DNA from: Micavibrio sp.
Lineage (GTDB): Bacteria; Pseudomonadota; Alphaproteobacteria; UBA9219
Assembly (NCBI GenBank): GCA_020718105.1
Contig: DYDA01000010.1
Location: 1-64,000, forward strand
Direction: 5' to 3'
DNA length: 64,000 nt
Shown here piece after piece: positions 15,356-23,835 of this stretch. A program made the translations under genes and the position numbers. A model generated the notes under the pieces. That model was not told where the DNA came from. It did not search any database and was given only the letters and a program-made list of their open reading frames with translations. How positions within the stretch are numbered: position 1 is the first letter of the stretch; every line of letters starts with the position of its first letter.

Positions 15356-16369
15356 TCACGCTTGGCCATCGGCATCCTCCCTCGGCTTGACGACGATCTT
15401 GAACACCCGTCCCAACGCGCGGAAAAGCGCATCGCTATAGTGATTTTCGAGATAGCTCGCCTGAAAACCGGTGGGAGCAAAGATGATCCCCTGATCGAGA
15501 TCGAACGTGCAGGGAGCCAACCACCGCTGAATAACGCTCGCGTTGAAGGCGTAGTGGTTCTTGAGTTTTGAAAGCAGTTCTTCCGGCAAAGGCGGATAGT
15601 CCGCTGGCTTTGCCGATGTTGCCTCTTGCCCAGTAATTGCCGCGTCGGGATGAAACTTGAGTTCGCGATCAAGCCAGTTCAACCACGACTGCCGCCAGCC
15701 TTTGTCGCTGCGACGGATGTTGCTGCCTTTCCCAAAACAGAAAAACTGCTTGAAACGCACAGCCTGCTGATCGATGGCCGCATCAGACCAGCCGCGTGTC
15801 GTCGCGATCTCCCGCCAAACCTCAGGCGGCGACCAGTCAGGCGCAAGGGGTGCGACCTCGGCTTTCGGCTTTGGGCTGGCCACTGGGGGGACTACGGGGG
15901 GTATAGATTCTGGCTTATGGACTCTGGACTCTGGCTTCTGGGGCTCGGAACCTTGCTCGGATGCTTGCTCGGCATTTTGCTCAGGAAGCGCAAAAATACC
16001 TTTGTTGTTCAAGAAGCTGGCCTGTCCTCCTTTCGCGCCGTTCTGGCACAGTTTTTGACGTGTACGATTGTCGCGCACCATGCGGCGGCAATAAATGCGG
16101 CTCTGGGCATCACGGGAAAAAACACCGTTCCGAGAAAGCTCGCCGAGTAGCGATTCAACCTCCTGTTCGGAAACACCGCTTAAGCGTGCGATGTCCGTCG
16201 AGGAACAAGGTCGTCCTGCCACGGCTACGAAGCCGGTCGGGTTGGATTTTGCCGCGAGGCAGAGAAGCCGCATCCAGAGGCCTTGTGCCGCAAAAGAGCA
16301 CAGACGGAGTTCTGGATCGTTTTCCCAATCGTTCCAAAAAAACTTGCTCCATGGGTTGGCATGGGTCAT
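15356..16369 (-). CDS. Phage replication initiator-like protein
   Basis: The track ORF is 461 codons, but its first 124 are Arg/Ser/His-rich noise that overlaps the AlpA-like gene. The ATG at 16369 (MTHANPWSKFFWNDWENDPEL) yields 337 residues. The N-terminus, WSKFFWNDWENDPELRLCSFAAQGLWMRLLCLAAKS with LSGVSEQEVESLLGELSRNGVFS, is a winged-helix replication-type domain. A Pro/Glu/Ser-rich linker follows, then WREIATTRGWSDAAIDQQAVRFKQFF and KGWRQSWLNWLDRE as in phage O-like proteins. The C-terminal LLSKLKNHYAFNASVIQRWLAP with LENHYSDALFRALG looks like a DnaA-N-type domain. It would open the phage origin and recruit the host helicase. Confidence 0.75.
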   Translation of the reverse strand: MTHANPWSKFFWNDWENDPELRLCSFAAQGLWMRLLCLAAKSNPTGFVAVAGRPCSSTDIARLSGVSEQEVESLLGELSRNGVFSRDAQSRIYCRRMVRDNRTRQKLCQNGAKGGQASFLNNKGIFALPEQNAEQASEQGSEPQKPESRVHKPESIPPVVPPVASPKPKAEVAPLAPDWSPPEVWREIATTRGWSDAAIDQQAVRFKQFFCFGKGSNIRRSDKGWRQSWLNWLDRELKFHPDAAITGQEATSAKPADYPPLPEELLSKLKNHYAFNASVIQRWLAPCTFDLDQGIIFAPTGFQASYLENHYSDALFRALGRVFKIVVKPREDADGQA

Positions 16370-16488
16370 GCGGAACACCCATGAGGCAAGAAAGACGTGT
16401 CGCGTCCGATAACGGGAACAGGCGGCACGATGAAGCGTAGTGCCTGCTCGGGTTCGGTCACCAATCGTATGTCTAGCGCAATGGACAC
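16366..16488 (-). CDS. Possible 40-residue coupled ORF
   Basis: Directly after the stop of the AlpA-like gene the same frame reopens at GTG 16488 and runs for 40 codons (VSIALDIRLVTEPEQALRFI..., ...GRDTSFLPHGCSA). It ends in a TGA that overlaps the ATG of the replication gene (ATGA). The overlap suggests translational coupling, but the start is a GTG with no clear ribosome site. It may alternatively be a read-through extension of the AlpA-like protein. Confidence 0.3.
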   Translation of the reverse strand: MSIALDIRLVTEPEQALRFIVPPVPVIGRDTSFLPHGCSA

Positions 16489-16497
16489 GATGACAGA

Positions 16498-16728
16498 TCA
16501 CGCGGCTTCGGTGATCGGGGCATCTAAGAGAATGCCGCGATCCTTGACCGTGGTTTGGCGGACTTGTTGTTCCTCGTAAGCCCTGATGTCGCACAGGCGG
16601 TAGAGTACGTGACCACCGATCTTGAGAAAGCGAGGGCCTTTGCCGTACCGCCGCCAATGATCCAAGGTGCCGGTGGAGAGTCCCCACCGCTTTGAAAGGT
16701 GATAAACGTTGAGATGAGCTTCTTCCAT
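16498..16728 (-). CDS. AlpA/excisionase-type HTH DNA-binding protein
   Basis: This is a 76-residue MerR-like winged-helix protein. The HTH is MEEAHLNVYHLSKRWGLSTGTLDHWRRYGKGPRFLKIGGHVLYRLCDIRAYEEQQ when read in short pieces: YHLSKRWGLSTGTLDHWRR is the helix-turn-helix and GPRFLKIGGHVLYRLCDI the wing. Such proteins act as excisionases or as early-gene regulators of prophages. It is the first gene of the replication operon and lies just downstream of the cluster of CGCCCGAAA repeats, which are candidate binding sites for it or for the repressor. Confidence 0.8.
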   Translation of the reverse strand: MEEAHLNVYHLSKRWGLSTGTLDHWRRYGKGPRFLKIGGHVLYRLCDIRAYEEQQVRQTTVKDRGILLDAPITEAA

Positions 16729-16803
16729 TTTTGGTCTCCACGAGATGTTGCGTGAGACCCTTTAATGTTCACAGATCAAAGACTCGAAAAAGTGCCTGAA
16801 AGT

Positions 16804-16890
16804 CGCCCGAAACTATTTTTTAACAGGCTGATTTGCTTATTAAAAACGAACGCCCGAAACTCGCCGGACTTTCGGGCGTCGTTTCGGGCG
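16804..16890. promoter_or_regulatory. Cluster of four CGCCCGAAA repeats upstream of the AlpA-like gene
   Basis: CGCCCGAAAC occurs at 16804 and 16851 in direct orientation, and its complement (TTTCGGGCG) at 16870 and 16881. The copies 16850-16859 and 16870-16879 form a perfect 10-bp hairpin stem. The cluster lies in the 250-bp gap between the end of the gene at 16981 and the start of the AlpA-like gene. It may be an operator region for the replication operon; the hairpin could also terminate the upstream transcript. Confidence 0.5.
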
Positions 16891-16980
16891 TGAAGGCTTA
16901 TGATGATTTCTGCGCAAAATCGCGCATTTTTGATTCGTTTTTCAATTGATTTGTTCAGAGCAGCTCAGTTTTAAGCGCGA

Positions 16981-17637
16981 TCAGGAAGCCCTGTATTGCG
17001 TGAACAGTGGGCGGATGTTGTTAGCGATGGTCTTTGCAATCGGGGCATGCGACAATCCAAGCTTCGTTTGCGCCCACCCCTCCAGATACTTGGACTCGGC
17101 GGTGATCGTTTTTTTCAATCGGCCCTGCGTCGCGCGATCTTTAAAGTGCTGAATGATGAGTTTCATAACGCTCGGTCTTCCGGTCAAGGCGGAAGCAACA
17201 TTCGTTTTACTTTTACGCACGATGCGCGCGATGGTGTTCAGATCGGCTTCAAAGCGACCCTGTTCGGCGCGACTTACCTCGAGCGACGTGAGGCATATCT
17301 TGTAGGGCTCCTGATCGTAATGGATCGTGTAGATTTCTCTTCGATCAAGCGAATAGAATCTTCTGATTTCGGGAATCTCTGGCGCACGGTAGATTTTGCG
17401 CAGTTCGTCGCCCGCGACGATAAAATAACCCTTGAGGCTGATGATGTCCTGCTGAACAGGAAATTCATCTCCATCAGCCATTTTCATCAAGACAGAACGA
17501 ATGGCCAGAACATCGCCCAGCCATGTCTGTACTTCCAGTCGATCTCGTTCCGTCTGGTACTCGATATCCTTGAAAGGGAGCTTCCAGTGCTCGGCTAATT
17601 CAATCAACGAGTAATGGTCTTTTTCTGTCTGCAACAT
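16981..17637 (-). CDS. Hypothetical prophage protein, possible regulator
   Basis: A 218-residue soluble protein that I do not recognise. It starts MLQTEKDHYSLIELAEHWKLPFKDIEYQ, a segment that resembles an HTH used to read 'ELAehW' motifs, followed by a beta-rich middle (IYTIHYDQEPYKICLTSLEVSRAEQGRFE). The C-terminal region, IIQHFKDRATQGRLKKTITAESKYLEGWA with IAKTIANNIRPLF, is a basic helical bundle. Similar N- and C-terminal phrases occur in uncharacterised proteins of mobile elements that begin with SLIELAxxW. A DNA-binding or repressor role would fit its position next to the candidate operators, but this is inference. Confidence 0.65.
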   Translation of the reverse strand: MLQTEKDHYSLIELAEHWKLPFKDIEYQTERDRLEVQTWLGDVLAIRSVLMKMADGDEFPVQQDIISLKGYFIVAGDELRKIYRAPEIPEIRRFYSLDRREIYTIHYDQEPYKICLTSLEVSRAEQGRFEADLNTIARIVRKSKTNVASALTGRPSVMKLIIQHFKDRATQGRLKKTITAESKYLEGWAQTKLGLSHAPIAKTIANNIRPLFTQYRAS

Positions 17638-17885
17638 AATTTATATCGTCCGGCTACAACCAAAAAACGGTAATGCTCTCGGCTATTACCGTGTTATTAT
17701 GATGGCGGAATAATATGCCTAGAGGCTATAATAATCAATATAAATGTAGGGGTTAGGCGATATTTGCATGCTGCGCTGCGGTATAAAAACGTGGCTTTCG
17801 AAGAAAAGATTTTCGCCCGCGCTCGTCATGAATCCATCCTACGCTCGTTAACCTTAACGAGGCATCATCGTGGCTTTGCTAGCGT
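17638..17885. promoter_or_regulatory. Gap with a palindromic site (17668-17691)
   Basis: This 248-bp AT-richer gap lies upstream of the gene at 16981 and downstream of the ParB-like gene. It contains CGGTAAT/ATTACCG (17668-17674 and 17685-17691), a 7-bp inverted repeat with a 10-base centre, of operator type. No gene is seen in the gap. Confidence 0.4.
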
Positions 17886-18272
17886 TTATTTGAAGCCAAG
17901 CTGCTTTTTTTGTTCGTCCCACAACAAGGGAAACGGCTGAAGAATGTCGATGACGCGCAGCTCCTTCGGCTGCCTGCCATCGAGAATGGCTTGCCTAATG
18001 TCCGGTGCTAGCTGGTTCAGCCGCAAGATGCGGCAAACGTAGCCGGGCGAGACGCCCACTTTTTTGGCAAGTTCTTCGGAGCTTCCTATTTTGCTGTCGC
18101 CGATAAGTTTTTGCCATTTGTGAGCGCACAGCAGCGCGTGGATCAAATGCTCGTTTTGCTCAGGCGAAAGCTGCGGCAGAAGTTCTCTATCCGGCAGCAG
18201 GATCCGCTTGCGCCCGTGTTTGCGAACGAGCTTGGCTGGAATATGGACGGAAAGAGAGGCTTGCTTTCTCAT
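17886..18272 (-). CDS. ParB/KorB-like HTH protein of the recombinase cassette
   Basis: Translation from ATG 18272 overlaps the recombinase stop as ATGA, so I prefer it to the track start at 18293; it gives 128 residues. The HTH is SSEELAKKVGVSPGYVCRILRLNQLAPDIRQAILDGRQP, the ParB/KorB-type 'gv...yv.r...L..l.p.i...i..G..p' pattern, followed by LRVIDILQPFPLLWDEQKKQLGF. In alphaproteobacterial mobile elements a small protein of this kind is the usual third gene after DUF2924 and the serine recombinase. It may direct recombinase orientation or regulate the cassette; that is inference. Confidence 0.78.
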   Translation of the reverse strand: MRKQASLSVHIPAKLVRKHGRKRILLPDRELLPQLSPEQNEHLIHALLCAHKWQKLIGDSKIGSSEELAKKVGVSPGYVCRILRLNQLAPDIRQAILDGRQPKELRVIDILQPFPLLWDEQKKQLGFK

Positions 18273-19615
18273 GCCACCATCCGTTGTTTGCATCCACTCA
18301 GCTCCCGCGCCAGAGATTCAAGTCCTGTGCTGCGGAATGTGATGTCGATGCCTTCTTCTTTGATCGTGATGCGCTCGATCAGCAAGTTAACGATGCGCGC
18401 CTGCTCGGCGGGGAAAAGCTCGTTCCAGATCGGATCGAGATCACGCAACGCTTTTTTGACGTCGCTCTCGGACAAAGTTTCGTCTTGGGCTTTTGCTTTC
18501 TCCCACGTCTTGACGATAATCTCCGGCCTTAAGAAAATCTCCCGCAGTTGGGCCAAGACCACGTTTTCCAATTCGCCTGCACTGACGCTGCCGATGGGGC
18601 ATTCTTCGTTGATGCCGCGCAACTGGTGGCTGGGTTTGTAATAGCGATACTTCTTGCCGTTCTTGCGCGTGTGAACGGGCGTGTACGGCGATCCGCAAAG
18701 GCCGCAGAAGACGAGACCTTTAAGCAGCGCTGGCTCCTTGGCCGCCGAGGTGCGGCCACGAAGGTGGGGGCTCTTGACCATAACGGCACGCACATCGTCC
18801 CACGTTTCCTGATTGATAATGGCCTCGTGCTGACCGGGATAGGCGTTTTCCTTATGACAAATCATCCCCAGATAGATTTTATTGTTGAGGATGCGGTAAA
18901 GCTGGTTTTTACAGAGCGGCGATCCGTAACGCTGGTTGCCTTTCTGTGTGATGTAGGTTTTGGTTTTGATGCCCTGCAATCGCAGCTCCCGCGCCAGCAA
19001 CGTTGTCGAGCGCAGTGTGATGAAACGCTGGAATATCTTTTTGACGATCTCGGCCTCTGCGGGATTTATGATCAGCTTGCGCTCGACGACATCATAGCCG
19101 AGCGGCGGGCAGCCACCCATCCACATGCCTTTCTTTTTGCTGGCCGCTACCTTGTCACGGATGCGCTCGCCCGTTTGTTCACGCTCGAACTGGGCAAAGG
19201 ACAGAAGGACGTTCAGCATTAAGCGTCCCATCGGGGTCGTTGTGTTGAACTGCTGCGTGACGGATACGAAGCTGACATTGTGTTTTTCGAAGATTTCGAT
19301 TAGCTGCGCAAAATCCATCAGGGTGCGCGTGAGGCGGTCGATCTTATAAACGACCACGATGTCGATCCTGTGCGCCTCAATGTCAGCGAGAAGTCGCTTA
19401 AGGCCGGGGCGGTTTGTGTTTCCGCCCGAGAACCCGCCATCGTCATAAAGATCGGGAACTAGAACCCAGCCTTCATGCCGTTGCGATGCGATATAGGCTT
19501 CACCTGCATCCCGTTGAGCGTCGAGGCTGTTGTAATCTTGCTCCAGTCCATCTTCGGACGATTTGCGGGTGTAAATGGCGCACCGGATGCGGGGTCTGAC
19601 GGGGGCATTCATCAT
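18269..19615 (-). CDS. Serine recombinase (resolvase/invertase family, large)
   Basis: This is the candidate integrase of the prophage. The N-terminal resolvase domain carries the nucleophile Ser in YTRKSSEDG, followed by DAQRDAGEAYIASQ, DGGFSGGNTNRPGLKRLL and VVYKIDRLTRTLMDFAQL. The middle 'recombinase' domain has GGCPPLGYDVVERKLIINPAEAEIV with the downstream helix, and a zinc ribbon follows (GLVFCGLCGSPYTP...). The C-terminus is a coiled helical stretch ending LARELSGCKQRMVA. I start at 19615 (MMNAPVRPRIRCAIYTRKSS), which overlaps the DUF2924 stop as ATGA; this gives 448 residues. Large serine recombinases insert DNA at short specific sites without host factors. Confidence 0.93.
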   Translation of the reverse strand: MMNAPVRPRIRCAIYTRKSSEDGLEQDYNSLDAQRDAGEAYIASQRHEGWVLVPDLYDDGGFSGGNTNRPGLKRLLADIEAHRIDIVVVYKIDRLTRTLMDFAQLIEIFEKHNVSFVSVTQQFNTTTPMGRLMLNVLLSFAQFEREQTGERIRDKVAASKKKGMWMGGCPPLGYDVVERKLIINPAEAEIVKKIFQRFITLRSTTLLARELRLQGIKTKTYITQKGNQRYGSPLCKNQLYRILNNKIYLGMICHKENAYPGQHEAIINQETWDDVRAVMVKSPHLRGRTSAAKEPALLKGLVFCGLCGSPYTPVHTRKNGKKYRYYKPSHQLRGINEECPIGSVSAGELENVVLAQLREIFLRPEIIVKTWEKAKAQDETLSESDVKKALRDLDPIWNELFPAEQARIVNLLIERITIKEEGIDITFRSTGLESLARELSGCKQRMVA

Positions 19616-20055
19616 TTGCCCTCCTTTCCAACCAATCCGAAGAAGGCGGGGCCGGACCACGTCTTTCCAGTGATGATCTGGGCAATGCGGGAAAGGCTCT
19701 TATATTTGCGGCCATCGAAGGCAAAACCATCAGCCAAAACCGTGACCTGATATTCGACACTGCGATACTCACGGACAAGGCGCGTGCCTACCAGCGGACG
19801 GTGGATGGCGCGTTTGCGTTCACTTTTCAGATTATTGCCGAGGCGGGTTTTGGCAAGGGCATCCAGCCGCCGCTCCAGCGAGCCAGTTTCTTTCTCCAGC
19901 GCCAATTCCTGAATCCTGTACGCCAGACGGCTGACGATCCATTTGCGATTAAGGCCTGTGAACTCGTTGTCGAAGACTTCGTGCCACCGCTTCTTGAGTT
20001 GGCTAAAAGGCATCGTCTGCAAGGCGGCAATTTGGGCTACAATCTCGTTATTCAT
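19612..20055 (-). CDS. DUF2924 protein
   Basis: DUF2924 proteins are nearly always encoded directly before a serine recombinase in alphaproteobacteria. The typical sequence is present: VAQIAALQTMPFSQLKKRWHEVF, RKWIVSRLAYRIQELALE, then GTRLVREYRSVEYQVTVLADGFAFDGRKYKSLSRIAQIITGKTWSGPAFFGL. The second half resembles a DNA-binding 'l.R.w....h.v.v...gf.w.g..y.SLs.iA..itG..wsGp.FFGl' module. ATG 20055 (MNNEIVAQ) has AGGAG about 7 nt upstream. The exact biochemical role is unknown; a cofactor of recombination is likely. The gene is coupled to the recombinase (ATGA) and overlaps the small upstream gene. Confidence 0.9.
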   Translation of the reverse strand: MNNEIVAQIAALQTMPFSQLKKRWHEVFDNEFTGLNRKWIVSRLAYRIQELALEKETGSLERRLDALAKTRLGNNLKSERKRAIHRPLVGTRLVREYRSVEYQVTVLADGFAFDGRKYKSLSRIAQIITGKTWSGPAFFGLVGKEGK

Positions 20056-20227
20056 TATCATACTCCTGCATGGCAGGAACGCTCTTGTCCGCCCTGAAGT
20101 CCAGAGCTTTCCGGCGCATCAGCGCCTTATTTGCGGCACTTTCTCGCATTCTTGCCCGCAGTATCCCGAGTGCGAGAAGTGAGGCGATTTCGTCCAGAGT
20201 TTTGGAATCAATGAGGATGTTTTTCAT
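20048..20227 (-). CDS. Small protein of the recombinase cassette
   Basis: From ATG 20227 the product is 59 residues, MKNILIDSKTLDEIASLLALGILRARMRES..., a helical basic protein. Genes before DUF2924 in related cassettes encode the same sort of peptide with 'laslLAlGilR.r' in the middle. The track start at 20263 would add 12 residues of unlikely sequence. Function is unknown. The gene is the first of four overlapping genes in the cassette and marks the right border of recognisable prophage genes. Confidence 0.6.
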   Translation of the reverse strand: MKNILIDSKTLDEIASLLALGILRARMRESAANKALMRRKALDFRADKSVPAMQEYDNE

Positions 20228-20263
20228 GCCTCGAAGATAATCTGCACGTTCCGGCTGCCTCAA

Positions 20264-20548
20264 CTCGGATGATCTGAATTTTTATGTTTTTTCTGGACTC
20301 ATCCGCTAGGCAGTTGGACTCACAAACGCGAAAAATGGAAACCGTGGAAAATCATGCGCTTAAGGCTCTGCACATGACGCCCAAAAGTTCAGAGCCTTCT
20401 CAGGAGAAAGGCCGTTTCAGGAGAAAAACGGGGAATTGGGGGGAGAGGAAACCGCAAATATGTGCAGAGCTTTTTGCAAAAAACCCTGCGAAATAAGGCC
20501 GAAATGACGGCAGGCGCAAACGTCCTGAAAAAGTTTTTATTTAGATAG
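20264..20548. other. Non-coding gap between recombinase cassette and tRNA-Ser(GGA)
   Basis: About 285 bp without a convincing gene. The plus-strand ORF of 70 codons (20284-20496) has no ribosome site and an unnatural composition. The right attachment site of the prophage is likely in this gap, but its partner lies outside the window. Confidence 0.4.
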
Positions 20549-20640
20549 TGGCGGAGAGGATGAGATTCGAACTCACGATGCAGTTTGACCCGCATAACCG
20601 CTTTCCAGGCGATCGCCTTCAACCACTCGGCCACCTCTCC
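20549..20640 (-). tRNA. tRNA-Ser (anticodon GGA)
   Basis: Reading the minus strand from 20640 gives GGAGAGGTGGCCGAGTGG..., a GGA anticodon in CCTGGAAAG, a long variable arm typical of serine tRNAs, TTCGAATC in the T arm, and a matching CCTCTCC acceptor strand followed by G and an encoded CCA (20551-20549). Length is 92 nt. It sits between the prophage and the housekeeping genes. Confidence 0.96.
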
Positions 20641-20905
20641 GCATTATGTAACAACTTATTAAACGAGACTCGTGATTGAGTTGTTATCTTTTACTCGCCT
20701 ACGCTACTCAAACTTTTAAACCATCACGTCGAACTTTAACCATGTCCTGATGCGAGGCAGGCGCATTGTTTAACGGTTTTATTGGATAAAGGAAACCCTT
20801 TTTTCTGAGCCTTTTACCTAACAGTACCGCAAGATATGTTTAACAGCATCCCTTTTCTTCGTTTTTGCCCTAGTTTTGACATAGCTTTCTGGCATAATGG
20901 CGCCC

Positions 20906-21487
20906 ATGAAAACGCCTATCTTCATCTTCGCTGTAGCCGCTTGGCTGGCGGGATTTTCCTTCCCCGTTCGCGCCAGTGACACCAGCCTTTTGGGCACGGG
21001 TGTTGGAGCGGCCTTGGGCGGCTTTGCGGGCAGTCAGATTGGCAAAGGGGATGGACAGCTGGCCGCCACGGGGGCGGGCGTTTTTTTGGGAGGCATGATT
21101 GGCAACAATATGGCCCAATCCATGAGGCCGACGCCCAGAGCTTCCTCACGAGCCTACTATCCCTCTTACACCACGGCTTACGAAACCTATCCTTCTTATG
21201 CGCCCAATTATGTCGCGCCGTATGACTATCCTGTGGGGATGCGTTCTGACGTTCGGGATTATGTTTATGTCCGCCCCGGCGCGGTTGAGTATTATTCTCC
21301 ACGCCAAACGGTATTGGTTGAAGGCAACTATGTTGGCGCCTCGCCGCCCGTGCGTCGCCAACATAACCCCCAACGCCATCGCCATTGCCGTGAGTTTACG
21401 CAAACATTTCGCGTCGATGGCCAAGTTCGTGAAAGTTATGGAACCGCATGCTTGCGCCCTGACGGCTCTTGGCAAATCGAGCCCTAG
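20906..21487 (+). CDS. Glycine-zipper surface protein, RT0821/17-kDa antigen-like
   Basis: This is an exported protein of the outer-membrane-associated 17-kDa family. From ATG 20906 (MKTPIFIFAVAAWLAGFSFPVRAS) a signal peptide ends at about residue 24. A glycine-zipper segment follows (GTGVGAALGGFAGSQIGKG ... GAGVFLGGMIGNNMAQSM), which can insert in membranes. The middle is Tyr/Pro-rich (YYPSYTTAYETYPSYAPNY). The C-terminal RHCREFTQTFRVDGQVRESYGTACLRPDGSWQI matches the end of RT0821/Lpp0805-type surface proteins, with two Cys that could pair. Such proteins stabilise the envelope. A TTGACA box lies about 30 nt upstream but without a well-spaced -10. Confidence 0.82.
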   Translation: MKTPIFIFAVAAWLAGFSFPVRASDTSLLGTGVGAALGGFAGSQIGKGDGQLAATGAGVFLGGMIGNNMAQSMRPTPRASSRAYYPSYTTAYETYPSYAPNYVAPYDYPVGMRSDVRDYVYVRPGAVEYYSPRQTVLVEGNYVGASPPVRRQHNPQRHRHCREFTQTFRVDGQVRESYGTACLRPDGSWQIEP

Positions 21488-21496
21488 TTTTCTTAT

Positions 21497-22561
21497 ATGG
21501 AACACTCCTCTTTTCCCGATTGGCACTTGGCCGACTTTGACTTTCACCTGCCGGAAGAGAGCATTGCCGCGCAGCCCGTCACCCCGCGTGATGCCTCAAA
21601 ACTGCTGCATGTTTGTGGCGTAACATTATCCGATTATCATGTCTTTGACTTGCCTTCCTTGCTGCGCGAAGGCGATCTTCTTGTCCTCAATGATACGCGG
21701 GTGATCCCTGCACGTTTGTGGGGCCGGCGCAAAAGCGTCAAGGTTGAGGTTCTTTTGAATAAGGAAGAATGTGCTTTAAGTGGTGTTTGGTCAGCTCTTG
21801 CCCGCCCTGGAAAGCGACTGAAGATTGGCGATGAGATTGTGTTTGAGGACAACTTCACCGCAACGATTGCTGACAAGCGCGAAGGCGGTGAGATTTTGAT
21901 CCGCTTTAATGTGTCGCGCGAGTCTCTCTTTGTTCTTCTCCATCAGCATGGACATGTGCCATTGCCGCCTTATATCAAACGCCCACAGGGTGACACGCCT
22001 GAAGACCGCACGCGTTATCAAACCGTCTATGCGCAGCGCGAGGGGGCGGTGGCTGCGCCGACTGCTGGCCTTCACTTCACGCCAGAACTTTTCTCTGCGT
22101 TAGAAGCCAAAGGCATCACGCGCCAGCCTATCACGCTGCACGTTGGTGCGGGGACGTTCCTGCCCGTTAAGGCTGAGCGCGTGGCCGATCACGTTATGCA
22201 CGCCGAGTGGGGTGAAATCACGCCCGACGCGGCAGCCACAATCAATAAGGCCAAAAAAGAGGGACGGCGGATCGTGGCGGTGGGAACGACATCCTTGCGG
22301 CTTTTGGAAAGCGCGGCGGACGAAGAGGGCACGATCCAGCCTTTCTGCGGTGATACATCTATTTTTATCACGCCTGGTTATCGTTTTCGCGCCGTGGATG
22401 CGATGCTCACCAACTTTCATTTGCCGAAATCAACGCTGTTTATGCTTGTGGCCGCGCTGGCGGGATTGGATAACATGCGCGCCGCTTATGCTCATGCGAT
22501 TGACAACAACTATCGCTTCTATTCCTATGGCGATGCGTGTTTATTGGAAAAAAGCTCATGA
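21497..22561 (+). CDS. queA: S-adenosylmethionine:tRNA ribosyltransferase-isomerase
   Basis: QueA adds the ribosyl group of AdoMet to 7-aminomethyl-7-deazaguanine in tRNA, making epoxyqueuosine. The protein has the full family pattern: [83 protein letters not shown]-like [19 protein letters not shown], and [12 protein letters not shown] ... [20 protein letters not shown]. Length is 354 residues against 356 in E. coli. Its end overlaps the start of tgt by 4 nt, and these are consecutive enzymes of queuosine synthesis, so coupling is expected. The gap to the upstream gene is only 9 nt. Confidence 0.97.
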   Translation: MEHSSFPDWHLADFDFHLPEESIAAQPVTPRDASKLLHVCGVTLSDYHVFDLPSLLREGDLLVLNDTRVIPARLWGRRKSVKVEVLLNKEECALSGVWSALARPGKRLKIGDEIVFEDNFTATIADKREGGEILIRFNVSRESLFVLLHQHGHVPLPPYIKRPQGDTPEDRTRYQTVYAQREGAVAAPTAGLHFTPELFSALEAKGITRQPITLHVGAGTFLPVKAERVADHVMHAEWGEITPDAAATINKAKKEGRRIVAVGTTSLRLLESAADEEGTIQPFCGDTSIFITPGYRFRAVDAMLTNFHLPKSTLFMLVAALAGLDNMRAAYAHAIDNNYRFYSYGDACLLEKSS

Positions 22562-23682
22562 CATCTTTCTCCTTCTCTTTGCAAAAAACCGATGGCGGGG
22601 CGCGGCGTGGACGCGTGACCACCGCACACGGCACATTCGAAACGCCTGCCTTTATGGCCACCGCTACCGCTGCGACTGTCAAGGCCATGACCGTCGATGC
22701 CGTCAAAGACACGGGCGCAGAGGTGGCCATTTGCAACACTTATCATCTCATGCTGCGTCCCTCGGCAGAGCGCGTCGCATCGCTTGGCGGGTTGCACAAG
22801 TTTATGAATTGGAGCGGGCCGATTGTTACCGACAGCGGCGGATTTCAGGTTATGTCGCTGGCCGGCCTTCGCAAACTAACCGAGGAAGGCGTGACCTTTC
22901 GCTCACACGTGGATGGCAGCAAACATGAGTTAACGCCCGAACGATCGATGGAAATTCAGTGTCTTTTGGACAGCAACATTACGATGGCGCTGGACGAATG
23001 CACGCCGCATCCTGCTACGCACGAAGTTGCCGCAGAGTCCATGCGGCGTTCCATGCGTTGGGCACAGCGTTGCCGCGATGCCTTTCAAAAACGTGAGGGC
23101 TATGGCCTGTTCGGCATCGTGCAAGGCAGCACCTATGAGGCTCTGCGCGCCGAATCCGTTCAGGCGCTGACTTCCATTGGCTTTGACGGTTTTGGCATTG
23201 GGGGCCTTGCTGTGGGGGAGGGGCAAGAGGAAATGTTCCGCGTCTTGGACTTTACGATGCCTCTGGTTCCCACGGATAAGCCGCGTTATTTGATGGGTGT
23301 CGGCACACCATCCGATATTGTGGGCAGTGTCATACGCGGCATCGATATGTTCGATTGCGTCATGCCGACCCGTGCGGGTCGCACAGGGCGAGGTTATACG
23401 CATCGCGGCACGATCAATATCAAAAACGCTCGTCATGCGGGGGATGCGCGTCCCATTGATGAGCGCTGCACCTGTCCTGCTTGTCAAAACTATTCGCGTG
23501 CCTATTTGCACCATCTGTTCAGGTGCGAGGAAATTCTGGGGCCGATGCTGCTCACTCAACATAATTTGCATTATTATCAGATGTTGATGAAGGCTTTGCG
23601 AGCCGCTATTGAGGCAGGCGCGATGGACGCTTTTGCCGCCGCGTTCGCCGCTGATCAGGCCAAAGGCGACATTTCACAATAA
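22558..23682 (+). CDS. tgt: tRNA-guanine transglycosylase
   Basis: Tgt replaces guanine-34 in tRNAs with GUN anticodons (Asp, Asn, His, Tyr) by the queuine precursor preQ1. The track ORF starts at 22537, but the ATG at 22558 overlaps the queA stop (ATGA) and gives [18 protein letters not shown]... with 374 residues, the normal length (375 in E. coli). Key sites are present: [10 protein letters not shown] (catalytic Asp region), [13 protein letters not shown] (nucleophile Asp loop), and the zinc ligands in [16 protein letters not shown]. It completes the queuosine pair with queA. Confidence 0.97.
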   Translation: MTSFSFSLQKTDGGARRGRVTTAHGTFETPAFMATATAATVKAMTVDAVKDTGAEVAICNTYHLMLRPSAERVASLGGLHKFMNWSGPIVTDSGGFQVMSLAGLRKLTEEGVTFRSHVDGSKHELTPERSMEIQCLLDSNITMALDECTPHPATHEVAAESMRRSMRWAQRCRDAFQKREGYGLFGIVQGSTYEALRAESVQALTSIGFDGFGIGGLAVGEGQEEMFRVLDFTMPLVPTDKPRYLMGVGTPSDIVGSVIRGIDMFDCVMPTRAGRTGRGYTHRGTINIKNARHAGDARPIDERCTCPACQNYSRAYLHHLFRCEEILGPMLLTQHNLHYYQMLMKALRAAIEAGAMDAFAAAFAADQAKGDISQ

Positions 23683-23835
23683 AAAAACACAGCGCATCTT
23701 AAATCATTAACCAATTCCTTGCACAGCAGGGGGGGTATGAAAGCAAATAACGACTTTAAAATTCGTGCATTCTCTTATGTTTTGATGTAATTATACGCGC
23801 CTTATGGATGCACCCATGAAAGAGGAATTGTCCCT

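Noticed and set aside
20284-20496. 70-codon plus-strand ORF between recombinase cassette and tRNA-Ser(GGA)
   Set aside because: No ribosome site, odd composition and no recognisable pattern.
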